From: Bacteroidota bacterium
Lineage (GTDB): Bacteria > Bacteroidota > Bacteroidia > NS11-12g > UBA955
DNA length: 64,000 nucleotides
Reading direction: 5' to 3'
Assembly (NCBI GenBank): GCA_027621365.1
Contig: JAQCBH010000002.1
Span: 86,532-150,531, forward strand
Below, one piece after another: positions 27,464-35,910 of the stretch. Every line of letters begins with the position of its first letter. Position 1 is the first letter of the stretch. The translations under genes and the position numbers were made by a program. The notes under the pieces are model-generated. The model was given only the letters and a program-made list of their open reading frames with translations. It was not told the origin of the DNA and made no database searches.

Positions 27464-28527
27464 CTCAGACTGATTTCAGCCGAGCGAGGAACAGACTGAC
27501 AGGTCAATACGTAGCCCTGCTTGATCTCGTCGTCACTGAGGCCTTCGCGCTCCAACATGTGCAATTCGCCGCTGTGCACCTTGGCACGACAAGTCGTACA
27601 AACACCCACTGTGCAACTGTAAGGAGGGTCAATTCCCTGCTTCATAGCCGCAGTTAAAACAGTGGTTTTGTCATCGCAAGAGATGGAATGCGTTTTGCCA
27701 TACACTTTCATGGTGATGGTAGACTGACCGCTGAATGCCGCCGAAGAAGCCGATTCAACGGGCTTCTCTGAAGAGCTAGGCGCGGTGAAGTATTCGGTGT
27801 GAATGTTGGCTCCAGAAATTCCGCAAGAGCCCAGGCCTTTTTTCACTACATCCATCATAGGCGCTGGGCCACAGATAAAGTATTGGTAGGTATCAAAGGG
27901 GCCACCCACTTTGGATTTTACGATCTGAGAAACCTTGTCTTCGGTCATCAGACCTTTCAAGCCGAACCAAGTAAAGGGAGCCTGATCATAGCTATGAATG
28001 ACTTTGAAGCGACCATTGAAGTCTTTTTCCATGTTGGCCAAAGTCTCTTTGAAAATGACCGATTCTGGGTTGCGATTGGCATACACCAAGGTCACTTGGC
28101 TGTTTGGCTCATCCTTGAGAACCGCTTTGCTGATGCCCATCATTGGGGTAATGCCGCTACCTCCAGCAAACAACACATAATGGGTAGAGCGACCCGCTTC
28201 GGGGCTCATGGTAAACTTACCCATGGGCGGCATGACTTGCATTTCAGATCCTTCTGAAATGTGTTCGTTCATGTAGTTGCTCATGCGACCACCGTCTACG
28301 CGCTTGACCGTGACGGCCATTTGGCTGTCTTGACCCGCGTAGGTGCAAAGCGAATAAGAACGACGAACTTTCTCACCACCGATCATTACCTCGAAGGTCA
28401 AGTACTGGCCAGGGGTATAGGCATAAGTGGAAGTTAGGTCTTGGGGTACGTCAAAATAAAAGGTCTTCGCAGCGGCTGTTTCGGCTACGACGCGCTGAAC
28501 TTTGAGGGTATAAAATCCGTCGCTCAT
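27454..28527 (-). CDS. PaaE-like ferredoxin:NADP+ oxidoreductase with C-terminal 2Fe-2S domain
   Basis: A 357-residue electron transfer protein. The N-terminal FAD domain has RRSYSLCT (the RxYS flavin motif, about 56-63), the NAD(P) domain has FAGGSGITPMM, and the C-terminal plant-type ferredoxin domain has CTVGVCTTCRAKV with the last Cys in LTCQS. This architecture equals PaaE, the reductase of phenylacetyl-CoA epoxidase, or Hmp-like reductases. No paaABCD genes are present, so the substrate oxygenase is elsewhere or different. A TACCTTTG box lies 8 bases upstream of ATG 28527. Confidence 0.85.
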   Translation of the reverse strand: MSDGFYTLKVQRVVAETAAAKTFYFDVPQDLTSTYAYTPGQYLTFEVMIGGEKVRRSYSLCTYAGQDSQMAVTVKRVDGGRMSNYMNEHISEGSEMQVMPPMGKFTMSPEAGRSTHYVLFAGGSGITPMMGISKAVLKDEPNSQVTLVYANRNPESVIFKETLANMEKDFNGRFKVIHSYDQAPFTWFGLKGLMTEDKVSQIVKSKVGGPFDTYQYFICGPAPMMDVVKKGLGSCGISGANIHTEYFTAPSSSEKPVESASSAAFSGQSTITMKVYGKTHSISCDDKTTVLTAAMKQGIDPPYSCTVGVCTTCRAKVHSGELHMLEREGLSDDEIKQGYVLTCQSVPRSAEISLSYE

Positions 28528-28535
28528 GAATGCTG

Positions 28536-28543
28536 CAAAGGTA
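28536..28543 (-). promoter_or_regulatory. -7 box (TACCTTTG) for the PaaE-like gene
   Basis: TACCTTTG on the minus strand ends 8 bases before the ATG; the mRNA leader would be only a few bases. Confidence 0.6.
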
Positions 28544-28587
28544 GGTTAAGGCGTTGATAAGCTATAACGCCTGGGACAAAGAAAGGT

Positions 28588-29667
28588 TTACATCAAACGT
28601 TGGTAGGCTCTCCACCATCGATCAGGCATTTCATCGTCGCAGACGCGCTGGTAATCGCTGTAACTGCAACCAATGTAAAAATGAGCATTCTCGTAGGGGT
28701 GGGGAATTTCCATCCACCAGCGCTCGCTCTTGCGGCTTTTGTAAAACACGATTTCATGCTGAGTGCTGGTCAATCGGTTTCGGTATATCAAAAAGTCGCT
28801 ATGACCTGCCGACGGATGATCATAATACCGAGAGAAATACCCATCGGCAAAGTACCAGATCATTTGGGCCAACAAGCTGTGGCACATATCGTGCTCAGAA
28901 GCTCCGTAAAATTGAGCAGCACTGAGCTTGTTAGATACTCCCGCATATCGGGCGATTCGCACCGCTTCTTCGGCGTTAAACCCGTTGGGATTGTTCAATC
29001 GGCCGCCAGGAGCGTCGGCCCCGCGAACAGCAGCCATATCAAACAACAAGGCATGAGCACTTCTCAAAATAGGTTCAACTGATTCGGGATTCCCTTTGAC
29101 TTCGCCCAATCGGTGGTTCTCAAAGTACATTTTATCCAACAAGGCTGTAGCCGACTCTGAAACGTAATAAGCCTGAGTTCCAATGAAATCCAAATTGAAC
29201 AAATTGGAGGGTTGGTCCACTAAAATTTGGCGCAAGGCCGAACCTTCTTCCCAATCGATATCAGGGCTTACCTGCACCAATTCAACCGCTTCAGGAGAGC
29301 GGCGAAATCCCTTGTAAATCGGAAAGGCAGAGGCAGCGCTACCGCCCAAAACCAGCACCGTCAAGCCCATTTCCTGCAACTCGCCCATCGCTTCGCTCAG
29401 GGCAAATTGGTTTTGACGGCTGTCTTCGGTTTCCACCAGGTTCCCCAAATCTACCCAGGCCAAATTCCCAAATCGCCATTGCAAGCTGTACAAAACTCGG
29501 CGCGTTTCATTCGCTTGCTGGCCCAAACCCATCAACACCAGCTTGGCTTTTTTGAGCTTGGGAAATGCCTTGCGATGCACCTGCAATTGACCGCCAAGAC
29601 TTGTTTCTTTGTCAGCAAACGGCGCCCATACGGATTCGGGAACGGGAGTAAAAAAGGCCTCTAACAT
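28588..29667 (-). CDS. Arginase/formimidoylglutamase-family protein with degenerate metal site
   Basis: A 359-residue protein with the arginase (ureohydrolase) fold: VLVLGGSAAS at about 104-113 aligns with the usual GGDHS strand, VSPDIDWEEG near 132 sits where DAHxD should be, and LLFDMAAVRGADAPGG near 207 where SxDxDxxDPxxAPG should be. Most of the manganese ligands (GGDH His, the DAHxD pair, and the second Asp of DxD) are missing, so it is probably not a hydrolase. Such pseudo-arginases are conserved in Bacteroidota; their function is not known to me. It is divergent from the glycosyltransferase gene. Confidence 0.8.
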   Translation of the reverse strand: MLEAFFTPVPESVWAPFADKETSLGGQLQVHRKAFPKLKKAKLVLMGLGQQANETRRVLYSLQWRFGNLAWVDLGNLVETEDSRQNQFALSEAMGELQEMGLTVLVLGGSAASAFPIYKGFRRSPEAVELVQVSPDIDWEEGSALRQILVDQPSNLFNLDFIGTQAYYVSESATALLDKMYFENHRLGEVKGNPESVEPILRSAHALLFDMAAVRGADAPGGRLNNPNGFNAEEAVRIARYAGVSNKLSAAQFYGASEHDMCHSLLAQMIWYFADGYFSRYYDHPSAGHSDFLIYRNRLTSTQHEIVFYKSRKSERWWMEIPHPYENAHFYIGCSYSDYQRVCDDEMPDRWWRAYQRLM

Positions 29668-29731
29668 GCCTCAGCAAATTCGCACCTTTTTCTAGGCCAT
29701 GGGGTTTATTTCATCCACATGTCAACTTAAT

Positions 29732-29739
29732 TAGATTTG
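29732..29739 (+). promoter_or_regulatory. -7 box (TAGATTTG) for the glycosyltransferase gene
   Basis: TAGATTTG ends 4 bases before the GTG start at 29744, pointing to leaderless transcription. Confidence 0.55.
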
Positions 29740-29743
29740 CCCT

Positions 29744-30706
29744 GTGGTATCTGTTTTGCTTCCTTTTTTGAACGCAGCGCCTTGGCTCAATGAGTGCTTG
29801 AGCAGCATCCAAGCCCAGACGCTGACCGATTGGGAATGCGTACTACTCGATGATGGCAGCAGCGATGAAAGCCTGCTCATTGCTCAACGCTTTACTGAAA
29901 CAGATTCACGTTTTCGAGTCCTCCCCCATTCGGGAGCAGCCCCTGACCTCATTGCCGCTCAACGGCGAGCCATTCAAGCTGCCAAGGGCCAGTATGTCAC
30001 CCGAATGGATGCCGATGATCGAATGCACCCCTTCAAATTGGAGGCTCTCTTGCAAGGGCAATCTCAAAGCACAGGCCTGAGTGTGGGCCAAGTGGAATTC
30101 TTTGGCCACAGCATAGGCCCGGGAACCTTGAATTACCAAAACTGGTTAAACGAAAGGGTCGAAAAAGGCGATTTCCTTGAGCACCTGTACAAGGAATGTC
30201 CCGTTGCCAATCCCTGTTGGATGCTTGACAGAAATACGGCTGAATCCATTTTTGAAAACTTGGAGTACCCCGAAGACTACCACTTCGTATTCCAACTGAT
30301 TGAGCGAGGCATTCCCATCATTCCCTGCCCAGAAGCAAAGCATTATTGGCGCGAGCACAGCGAGCGCTTGAGCAAAACTGACTTGTACAGTACCGAGCGA
30401 TTCACTCAACTCAAATGGAAGATGTTTCAACGGCTCGTGAATCCCCAACGCCTCTGGTTATTGGGCCATGGCAAGAAGGCAAAATACTTGCGTGGGCTCA
30501 TGCCTGAGACTGGTCTCTGTGCTTGGCTCAGCGAACGCCCCTCCGCCCAAGGCAATCGAATCGGGCATGACACTTTGCAGTTTGTCGAACAAGCCGATAT
30601 TCAAGAGGGAGACTGCGTGATCAACACTCTGTCAAGTTTGGAAGATTGGTCCATGCTGGAGCAGGACTTGGAACAAAAAGGCGCCCGAATTTACCGCTGG
30701 GCTTAG
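29744..30706 (+). CDS. Glycosyltransferase family 2
   Basis: A 320-residue protein with a GT-A fold: [17 protein letters not shown] at the start, [10 protein letters not shown] near 37 (nucleotide-sugar binding) and the DxD metal motif in TRMDADDRM near 89. It has no membrane anchor. The C-terminal 90 residues ([15 protein letters not shown] ... [10 protein letters not shown]) look like a small Rossmann-like extension rather than part of the GT2 core. The donor and acceptor cannot be told; no capsule or LPS cluster is adjacent. The start is GTG, chosen because the GT2 fold begins immediately and a promoter box lies 4 bases upstream. Confidence 0.85.
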   Translation: MVSVLLPFLNAAPWLNECLSSIQAQTLTDWECVLLDDGSSDESLLIAQRFTETDSRFRVLPHSGAAPDLIAAQRRAIQAAKGQYVTRMDADDRMHPFKLEALLQGQSQSTGLSVGQVEFFGHSIGPGTLNYQNWLNERVEKGDFLEHLYKECPVANPCWMLDRNTAESIFENLEYPEDYHFVFQLIERGIPIIPCPEAKHYWREHSERLSKTDLYSTERFTQLKWKMFQRLVNPQRLWLLGHGKKAKYLRGLMPETGLCAWLSERPSAQGNRIGHDTLQFVEQADIQEGDCVINTLSSLEDWSMLEQDLEQKGARIYRWA

Positions 30707-31506
30707 ACTGCCACTGGGGCTTTGATGCCTGGGTGAGGATCGTAACCCACCAGTTCAAAATCGTCGAAATCAAAGGCTAACAAGTCACTGATTTCGGGAT
30801 TCAATCGCATCTGCGGATAAGGCCTTGCCTCTCGGCTCAACTGGCGTTCCACCTGTTCAAAGTGGTTGCTGTAAATGTGGGCGTCTCCAAAGGTGTGTAC
30901 GAACTCACCGGGCTTCAGTCCACACACTTGGGCCATCATCAGGGTCAACAAGGCATAAGAGGCAATATTAAAGGGAACACCTAGGAACAGATCGGCACTT
31001 CTTTGGTACAACTGACAGCTCAACTTACCATCGGCCACGTAGAATTGAAACAAGCAGTGACAGGGCATCAGAGCCATTTGATCCAACTCCCCCACATTCC
31101 AAGCACTGACCAAGATGCGTCGAGAGTCGGGATTGTTCTTGATCAGATCTAAGGCTTGGATTATTTGATCGATGGTTCGTCCATCACGGGTCTCCCAGCT
31201 GCGCCACTGTTTTCCATATACAGGACCCAATTCACCAGTTTCACTCGCCCATTCGTCCCAAATGCTCACCCCGTTTTCTTTGAGGTATTGAATGTTGGTC
31301 TCGCCCTTGAGAAACCACAGCAATTCGTAAATGATGCTTTTCAGGTGAACTTTTTTGGTGGTGATCAATGGAAAACTCTCTGACAAATCGAAACGCAATT
31401 GACCACCCAACATGGATCGGGTTCCGGTACCTGTTCGGTCTGTTTTCTCCGTTCCATTTTCATAGACGTAGCGCAAGAATTCTTCGTATTGATTGTTCAC
31501 ACCCAT
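30703..31506 (-). CDS. thyA: Thymidylate synthase
   Basis: Methylates dUMP to dTMP with methylene-tetrahydrofolate. The 267-residue protein has [34 protein letters not shown], the catalytic Cys in [29 protein letters not shown] and the C-terminal IKAPVAV. Length is normal. ATG 31506 is preferred over an in-frame TTG at 31515. Its stop codon shares four bases (TTAG) with the stop of the convergent glycosyltransferase. Confidence 0.97.
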   Translation of the reverse strand: MGVNNQYEEFLRYVYENGTEKTDRTGTGTRSMLGGQLRFDLSESFPLITTKKVHLKSIIYELLWFLKGETNIQYLKENGVSIWDEWASETGELGPVYGKQWRSWETRDGRTIDQIIQALDLIKNNPDSRRILVSAWNVGELDQMALMPCHCLFQFYVADGKLSCQLYQRSADLFLGVPFNIASYALLTLMMAQVCGLKPGEFVHTFGDAHIYSNHFEQVERQLSREARPYPQMRLNPEISDLLAFDFDDFELVGYDPHPGIKAPVAV

Positions 31507-31593
31507 GTCAAACAAAGGTCATACACTTTGTATGAATAATGATGCACAAAAGATACACAGTCAAACTCCGGCCCTGAATTACGGGAAAAGCCC

Positions 31594-31601
31594 TAATTTT
31601 G
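31594..31601 (+). promoter_or_regulatory. -7 box (TAATTTTG) for the E2 gene
   Basis: TAATTTTG ends 11 bases before ATG 31613, supporting that start over upstream in-frame ATGs. Confidence 0.55.
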
Positions 31602-31612
31602 CCGACAATTTT

Positions 31613-32839
31613 ATGGCTGAACTGATTACTTTGCCCAAGATGAGTGACACCATGACCGAAGGTGTCATCGTAAAATGGACGGTTAAAGTTGGTGACGCAG
31701 TGAAGAGCGGAGACGTTCTCGCTGAAGTAGAAACTGACAAAGCCACCATGGACATGGAAGGATATGCCAAAGGCACTGTTCTTTACTTGGCCCCTGAAGG
31801 CCAAGCCATTCCCGTAGATGCCCCTATTGCGGTAGTGGGTACCGCGAGTGAAGCCTATGAGGATCTCTTGAAAGGTGGAGCTGCAAGCGCTAGCTCTGCT
31901 GCACCAGAAGCTCCAGCCCAAGCAACTGCACCAGAAGTACAGGCGCCAGCAGCCCCTCAAGCGACCGCAGCGACTTCTTCGTCAGATGATCGCGTGAAAG
32001 CGAGCCCCCTGGCCAAGAAAATTGCAGCCGAAAAAGGCATTGCCTTGACAGGCATTCAAGGCAGCGGCGAAGGTGGACGCATCATAAAGAAAGACATCGA
32101 ATCGGCCGGTAGCGCACCTGCTACATTTGCGGCAGTTTCTGCTGCTCCATTGGGTGAAGAAAGCTTCACCGATATGCCGATTTCTCAAATGCGCAAAACC
32201 ATTGCCGCCCGTTTGAGCGAATCCAAATTCACAGCTCCTCATTTCTATTTGACCGTAGAAATTAATATGGACAAAGCGGTAGAAGCCCGCGAGGCCATGA
32301 ACCAAATCAGCGAGGTAAAAATCTCCATGAACGATTTGGTTGTCAAAGCTTGTGGCATGGCCTTGACCAAGCATCCCAAAATCAATTCCAGCTGGTTGGG
32401 CGATAAGATTCGCATGAATCACCACGTTCACATTGGCGTTGCCATGGCGGTTGATGAGGGACTTTTGGTTCCTGTTGTGCGTTTCGCCAACCAAAAAAGC
32501 TTGAGCCAAATCAGTACAGAGGTGAAAGCCTACGGGGCCAAAGCCAAAGAAAAGAAACTTCAACCCGCCGATTGGCAGGGCAACACCTTCACCATTTCCA
32601 ATTTGGGAATGTTTGGCATTGATGAATTTACCGCCATTGTCAATCCTCCCGACGCCTGCATTCTAGCGGTTGGAACTGTCAAGGATCAAGTAGGTGTAGT
32701 AAATGGCGAAATCAAACCCGTCAAAATCATGAAGGTCACTTTGAGTTGTGACCACCGAGTGGTTGACGGAACCTTGGGTGCTCAATTCTTGAAAACACTG
32801 AAGGAATACCTCGAAGAGCCAGTCAAATTGTTAGTATAA
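31613..32839 (+). CDS. pdhC: Dihydrolipoamide acyltransferase (E2), pyruvate dehydrogenase type
   Basis: Core of a 2-oxoacid dehydrogenase complex, transferring the acetyl group from lipoyl-lysine to CoA. The 408-residue protein has one lipoyl domain (modified Lys in VETDKATMDME, about 43), an Ala/Pro-rich flexible linker (85-125), a peripheral-subunit-binding domain (VKASPLAKKIAAEKGI, about 128-165) and the catalytic domain with the active-site SCDHRVVDG near 382. Similarity to PDH E2 (LPKMSDTMTEGVIVKW) is stronger than to SucB. The start is ATG 31613, the lipoyl domain start; no E1 or E3 gene is nearby. A strong terminator follows. Confidence 0.92.
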   Translation: MAELITLPKMSDTMTEGVIVKWTVKVGDAVKSGDVLAEVETDKATMDMEGYAKGTVLYLAPEGQAIPVDAPIAVVGTASEAYEDLLKGGAASASSAAPEAPAQATAPEVQAPAAPQATAATSSSDDRVKASPLAKKIAAEKGIALTGIQGSGEGGRIIKKDIESAGSAPATFAAVSAAPLGEESFTDMPISQMRKTIAARLSESKFTAPHFYLTVEINMDKAVEAREAMNQISEVKISMNDLVVKACGMALTKHPKINSSWLGDKIRMNHHVHIGVAMAVDEGLLVPVVRFANQKSLSQISTEVKAYGAKAKEKKLQPADWQGNTFTISNLGMFGIDEFTAIVNPPDACILAVGTVKDQVGVVNGEIKPVKIMKVTLSCDHRVVDGTLGAQFLKTLKEYLEEPVKLLV

Positions 32840-32843
32840 CAAG

Positions 32844-32874
32844 AAAGGCTGCCTCATCCGGCAGCCTTTTTTTT
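32844..32874 (+). terminator. Intrinsic terminator after the E2 gene
   Basis: A perfect 10-bp stem (32844-32853 with 32860-32869), 6-base loop and a T-run to 32874. The next ATG (32878) is only three bases beyond the T-run. Confidence 0.9.
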
Positions 32875-32877
32875 GCC

Positions 32878-33369
32878 ATGCAAATCAAATTCAACCATAT
32901 ACAAGATCTCGCTGACGCCCGATATGCCGCCAGTACCATGGCCGACTTCATGGGTTTTGCCATTGACGGCCCCTACGCCATCGAGCTTGGAAAAATCCAA
33001 GAAATCATCGGTTGGTGCAGCGGCCCCAAACTGTGCATGGAAGCGAGTTCGGAAACGTCGATAACGAAGATCAAGGCTCTCTGTGATGTTCTGCCGGTAG
33101 AAGCCCTGGAATGCAGCTACGACCAGGGTCAAGAATGGTACAGCCTGCTCCCCTCTAACTTGGAGTGGATCATCAGCGATTTGCCTCCATCCTATGCAGG
33201 CCCTTGGTTGGCCGCCCCGAAAAAATTGGAAACTTTCGACCCTCAAACGGCACAAAATTTGGCCTCTGATTCGTTTATTTCCTTAGACTGTCAAGCCGAG
33301 ACTCAGGTTGGATTGAAAAACTACGACCCCTGGAACGACTTCTTTGACGCCCTAGAAAACTTGATATGA
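32878..33369 (+). CDS. TrpF-like (phosphoribosylanthranilate isomerase-like) small protein
   Basis: A 163-residue protein. The first 35 residues (FNHIQDLADARYAASTMADFMGFAIDG) follow the pattern of the first strand and helix of TrpF (usually KICGITxxEDAxxAxxxGADxxGFxF), but the catalytic Cys of KICG is replaced by His-Ile and the protein is about 40 residues shorter than a full barrel. It may be a divergent or inactive TrpF relative; no other trp genes are present. It starts right after the E2 terminator and overlaps the following lipoprotein gene (ATGA). Confidence 0.6.
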   Translation: MQIKFNHIQDLADARYAASTMADFMGFAIDGPYAIELGKIQEIIGWCSGPKLCMEASSETSITKIKALCDVLPVEALECSYDQGQEWYSLLPSNLEWIISDLPPSYAGPWLAAPKKLETFDPQTAQNLASDSFISLDCQAETQVGLKNYDPWNDFFDALENLI

Positions 33370-33620
33370 AAAAACTCATTTATACCCTTTCTGCCCTTTT
33401 GATCTTGAGCCTTGCCGCTTGCTCTTCCACTCCTGAAGACGCCGCTTTCAGCGAAGACGAAAAGTCTGTTCAAGACTCCATTGACAATAGCGCTATGGAT
33501 TTTGAAGCCCTGGAAGCCATGGACGACAGCAGCGATTCAGAAGCTGCCGCACCCGCTATAGAGCACCGCGAGCCCATGACCCCAGCCGAACCTGGTTCAG
33601 CCCTCCCCAACCATGACTAA
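33366..33620 (+). CDS. Small acidic lipoprotein
   Basis: An 84-residue protein: a lipoprotein signal (LLILSLAAC, Cys about 19) followed by a disordered Asp/Glu/Ser/Ala-rich tail with no fold I recognise. It overlaps the upstream gene (ATGA) and the asd ATG by 8 bases, so translation is probably coupled. Function unknown. Confidence 0.7.
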   Translation: MKKLIYTLSALLILSLAACSSTPEDAAFSEDEKSVQDSIDNSAMDFEALEAMDDSSDSEAAAPAIEHREPMTPAEPGSALPNHD

Positions 33621-34611
33621 AATTGCCGTTGTTGGAGCCACCGGTTTGGTGGGAAGCAAGTTGATCCAAGTATTGGAAGAACGCAACATTGCTGTTTCAG
33701 AATTCATTCCAGTAGCCAGCGCCAACAGCGCCGGCAAACAGGTCTTGTTTCACGGCAAGCCTTATACTGTACTTACACCCGAGCAAGCTTTGGAGCTAAA
33801 GCCTCAGATCGCCTTGTTCAGCGCTGGTGGTGGTACATCCTTGGAATGGGCCCCCAAATTTGCGGCCATTGGCTGTTATGTCATTGACAACAGCAGTGCT
33901 TGGCGCATGGAAGAGGGCATTCCATTGGTTGTGCCTGAAATCAACGCAGACCGCATTCAACCTGACACACGAATCATTGCCAATCCCAACTGCAGTACCA
34001 TCCAAATGGTCATGGTCTTGCAGCCGCTGTTGCAACGTTATGGGCTGAAGCGCGTCGTCGTCAGCACCTACCAAAGCGTAACGGGAACAGGTCAAAAAGC
34101 CGTCGAGCAACTTTTCGCCGAGCGTGCAGGTCTCGAGGATTTTGAACCGGTTTATCCGCATCCGATTGATCTCAATGTACTTCCCCACATTGACGTATTC
34201 ACCCCTAATGGCTACACCAAAGAGGAGATGAAGATGATCAACGAAACCCGCAAAATCCTTTCTCAGCCTGAACTGAAAATCACAGCCACAACGGTGCGCA
34301 TTCCGACCATGGGTGGACACAGTGAAAGTGTGAACGTTGAATTGGGCAGCGCATTTGACTTGGAAGATATACGTCAACTGTTGGCCTCGACACCGGGTGT
34401 AATCGTGCAGGACGACCCCTCTCAGCTTTTGTACCCCATGCCGTTGACCGCCCATGACAAGGATGAAGTATTTGTGGGGCGCATTCGCCGAGATGAGAGC
34501 CTTCAAAACGGCTTGAATTTCTGGGTTGTGGCTGACAACCTCAGAAAAGGAGCCGCTACCAATGCTGTGCAAATTGCCCAATCGATATTGGCAAAAGATT
34601 GGTTTGCCTAA
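33613..34611 (+). CDS. asd: Aspartate-semialdehyde dehydrogenase
   Basis: NADPH-dependent reduction of aspartyl phosphate to the semialdehyde, feeding lysine, diaminopimelate, threonine and methionine. The 332-residue protein has the Rossmann motif VGATGLVGSKL, the FSAGGGTSLEWAP segment, the catalytic Cys in NPNCSTIQM near 129, and RIPTMGGHSESVNVE near 240. Length and motifs fit. It overlaps the lipoprotein gene by 8 bases. Confidence 0.96.
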   Translation: MTKIAVVGATGLVGSKLIQVLEERNIAVSEFIPVASANSAGKQVLFHGKPYTVLTPEQALELKPQIALFSAGGGTSLEWAPKFAAIGCYVIDNSSAWRMEEGIPLVVPEINADRIQPDTRIIANPNCSTIQMVMVLQPLLQRYGLKRVVVSTYQSVTGTGQKAVEQLFAERAGLEDFEPVYPHPIDLNVLPHIDVFTPNGYTKEEMKMINETRKILSQPELKITATTVRIPTMGGHSESVNVELGSAFDLEDIRQLLASTPGVIVQDDPSQLLYPMPLTAHDKDEVFVGRIRRDESLQNGLNFWVVADNLRKGAATNAVQIAQSILAKDWFA

Positions 34612-34645
34612 AAACCTTCTGCTCTTGGTAAATGTTTGAACTACC

Positions 34646-35101
34646 ATGAACGAAGACGAACACTTGGAGGATAGCGACAACCGACCCCAATTCCTAAAGG
34701 ATGCGGTTTACCAAGGCGCTATTGGACAAGCGCCATATGCTCTAAGTGTTTCTTCGCCAAAAATTGAACCTGTAGACAAGCGCTTATTGAAAGCCAATGC
34801 TCATGAAGCCATGCAGCATCAGGCAGAACAGCAAATCACCATGCTTCGCAAACAGGCTGAATTGCTGCTCAAACAAGCCAAAGACATTGAACATAGACTC
34901 ATTGTCTCTCACAGCATCTACCAAGCCGACATCGCGTTCGAGCCCATCGTTGGAGGCGTGTATCATCTGTATCAGAAAAACGATGGCTCTCAAGTACTGA
35001 GCATGGTTGCTCCCTACGAATGGGGCTCTAGCATGCCTTATGCTGAATTCCTTCACACGGTTCGGCTGCTGGCCGATCGCACCTGGGATGTCTTGACCTA
35101 G
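34646..35101 (+). CDS. DUF2452 protein
   Basis: A 151-residue cytoplasmic protein of the DUF2452 type, with a helical segment (MQHQAEQQITMLRKQAELLLKQA, residues 52-75 in outline) and the conserved FEPIVGGVYHLYQK and VAPYEW blocks. Function unknown. It follows asd by 34 bases and shares a four-base CTAG stop overlap with murQ. Confidence 0.8.
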   Translation: MNEDEHLEDSDNRPQFLKDAVYQGAIGQAPYALSVSSPKIEPVDKRLLKANAHEAMQHQAEQQITMLRKQAELLLKQAKDIEHRLIVSHSIYQADIAFEPIVGGVYHLYQKNDGSQVLSMVAPYEWGSSMPYAEFLHTVRLLADRTWDVLT

Positions 35102-35910
35102 CCCAAATTTTTGTAGGCTTCAATGGCCTTACGAACTGAGCCTTTAGCCAACAATAAGGATCGCGCTTCTTCGCTTGATAGAGCGGTTGCTTCTTGGACC
35201 ATACGGGTACCGCGCTCTATCAATTTGTAATTGGTCAATTGCATATCCACCATTTTGTTATCCTGGACATGCCCCAACTTGACCATGATGGAAGTACTCA
35301 GCATGTTCAATGCCAATTTGGTGGCTGTTCCGGCTTTCATTCGCGTACTACCTGTAATGAATTCTGGGCCAGTCACCACCTCGACGGGAGCGTCAACCGT
35401 TGAGGCAATAGCAGAATTCGCATTGCATACAATGCATCCGGTGAATATGCCGGCCTCTTTACAGGTTTTCAACATACCCAATACGTAGGGAGTTCGACCC
35501 GAAGCACTTATTCCAACCACAGCATCTTGGGGCCCAACATTCCATTCCTTCAAATCCAACCAACCCTGCTCGGTATCGTCTTCCGCAAATTCAACCGCCT
35601 TGCGAATGGCCGAATCGCCACCGGCCATCAAACCGATGACACGATCAAAAGGAACTCCGAAGGTAGGTGGACATTCAGAGGCGTCGACCACACCCAAGCG
35701 ACCGCTAGTCCCCGCTCCCGCATAGAACAATCGACCGCCCAACAGCATTCTCTCAAAAATGCCTTCGGCCAATTTGGCAATGGCCGGCAAAGCCTTATTC
35801 ATGGCCTGAGAAATCTTGTTGTCTTCGCTGTGAATGCCGCTCACCAATTCCAAGAAGTTCAAGTCTTCAAGGTGTCTGTGCTGCGAGGATTCTTCAGTTT
35901 GCATATCCAT
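35098..35910 (-). CDS. murQ: N-acetylmuramic acid 6-phosphate etherase
   Basis: Cleaves the lactyl ether of MurNAc-6-phosphate during peptidoglycan recycling. The 270-residue SIS-domain protein has YAGAGTSGRLGVVDASECPPTFG (residues 64-86 in outline, with catalytic Glu in SECPP), MAGGDSAI, VVGISASGRTPYV and GSTRMKAGTATK. Length is slightly short of the E. coli protein (298). It overlaps the GH3-family gene by 17 bases and is probably co-transcribed with it. No murP or anmK is nearby. Confidence 0.93.
   Translation of the reverse strand: MDMQTEESSQHRHLEDLNFLELVSGIHSEDNKISQAMNKALPAIAKLAEGIFERMLLGGRLFYAGAGTSGRLGVVDASECPPTFGVPFDRVIGLMAGGDSAIRKAVEFAEDDTEQGWLDLKEWNVGPQDAVVGISASGRTPYVLGMLKTCKEAGIFTGCIVCNANSAIASTVDAPVEVVTGPEFITGSTRMKAGTATKLALNMLSTSIMVKLGHVQDNKMVDMQLTNYKLIERGTRMVQEATALSSEEARSLLLAKGSVRKAIEAYKNLG

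Noticed and set aside
33796..34680. 294-codon minus-strand frame opposite asd
   Set aside because: asd motifs are complete on the plus strand; the antisense frame has no family signal.
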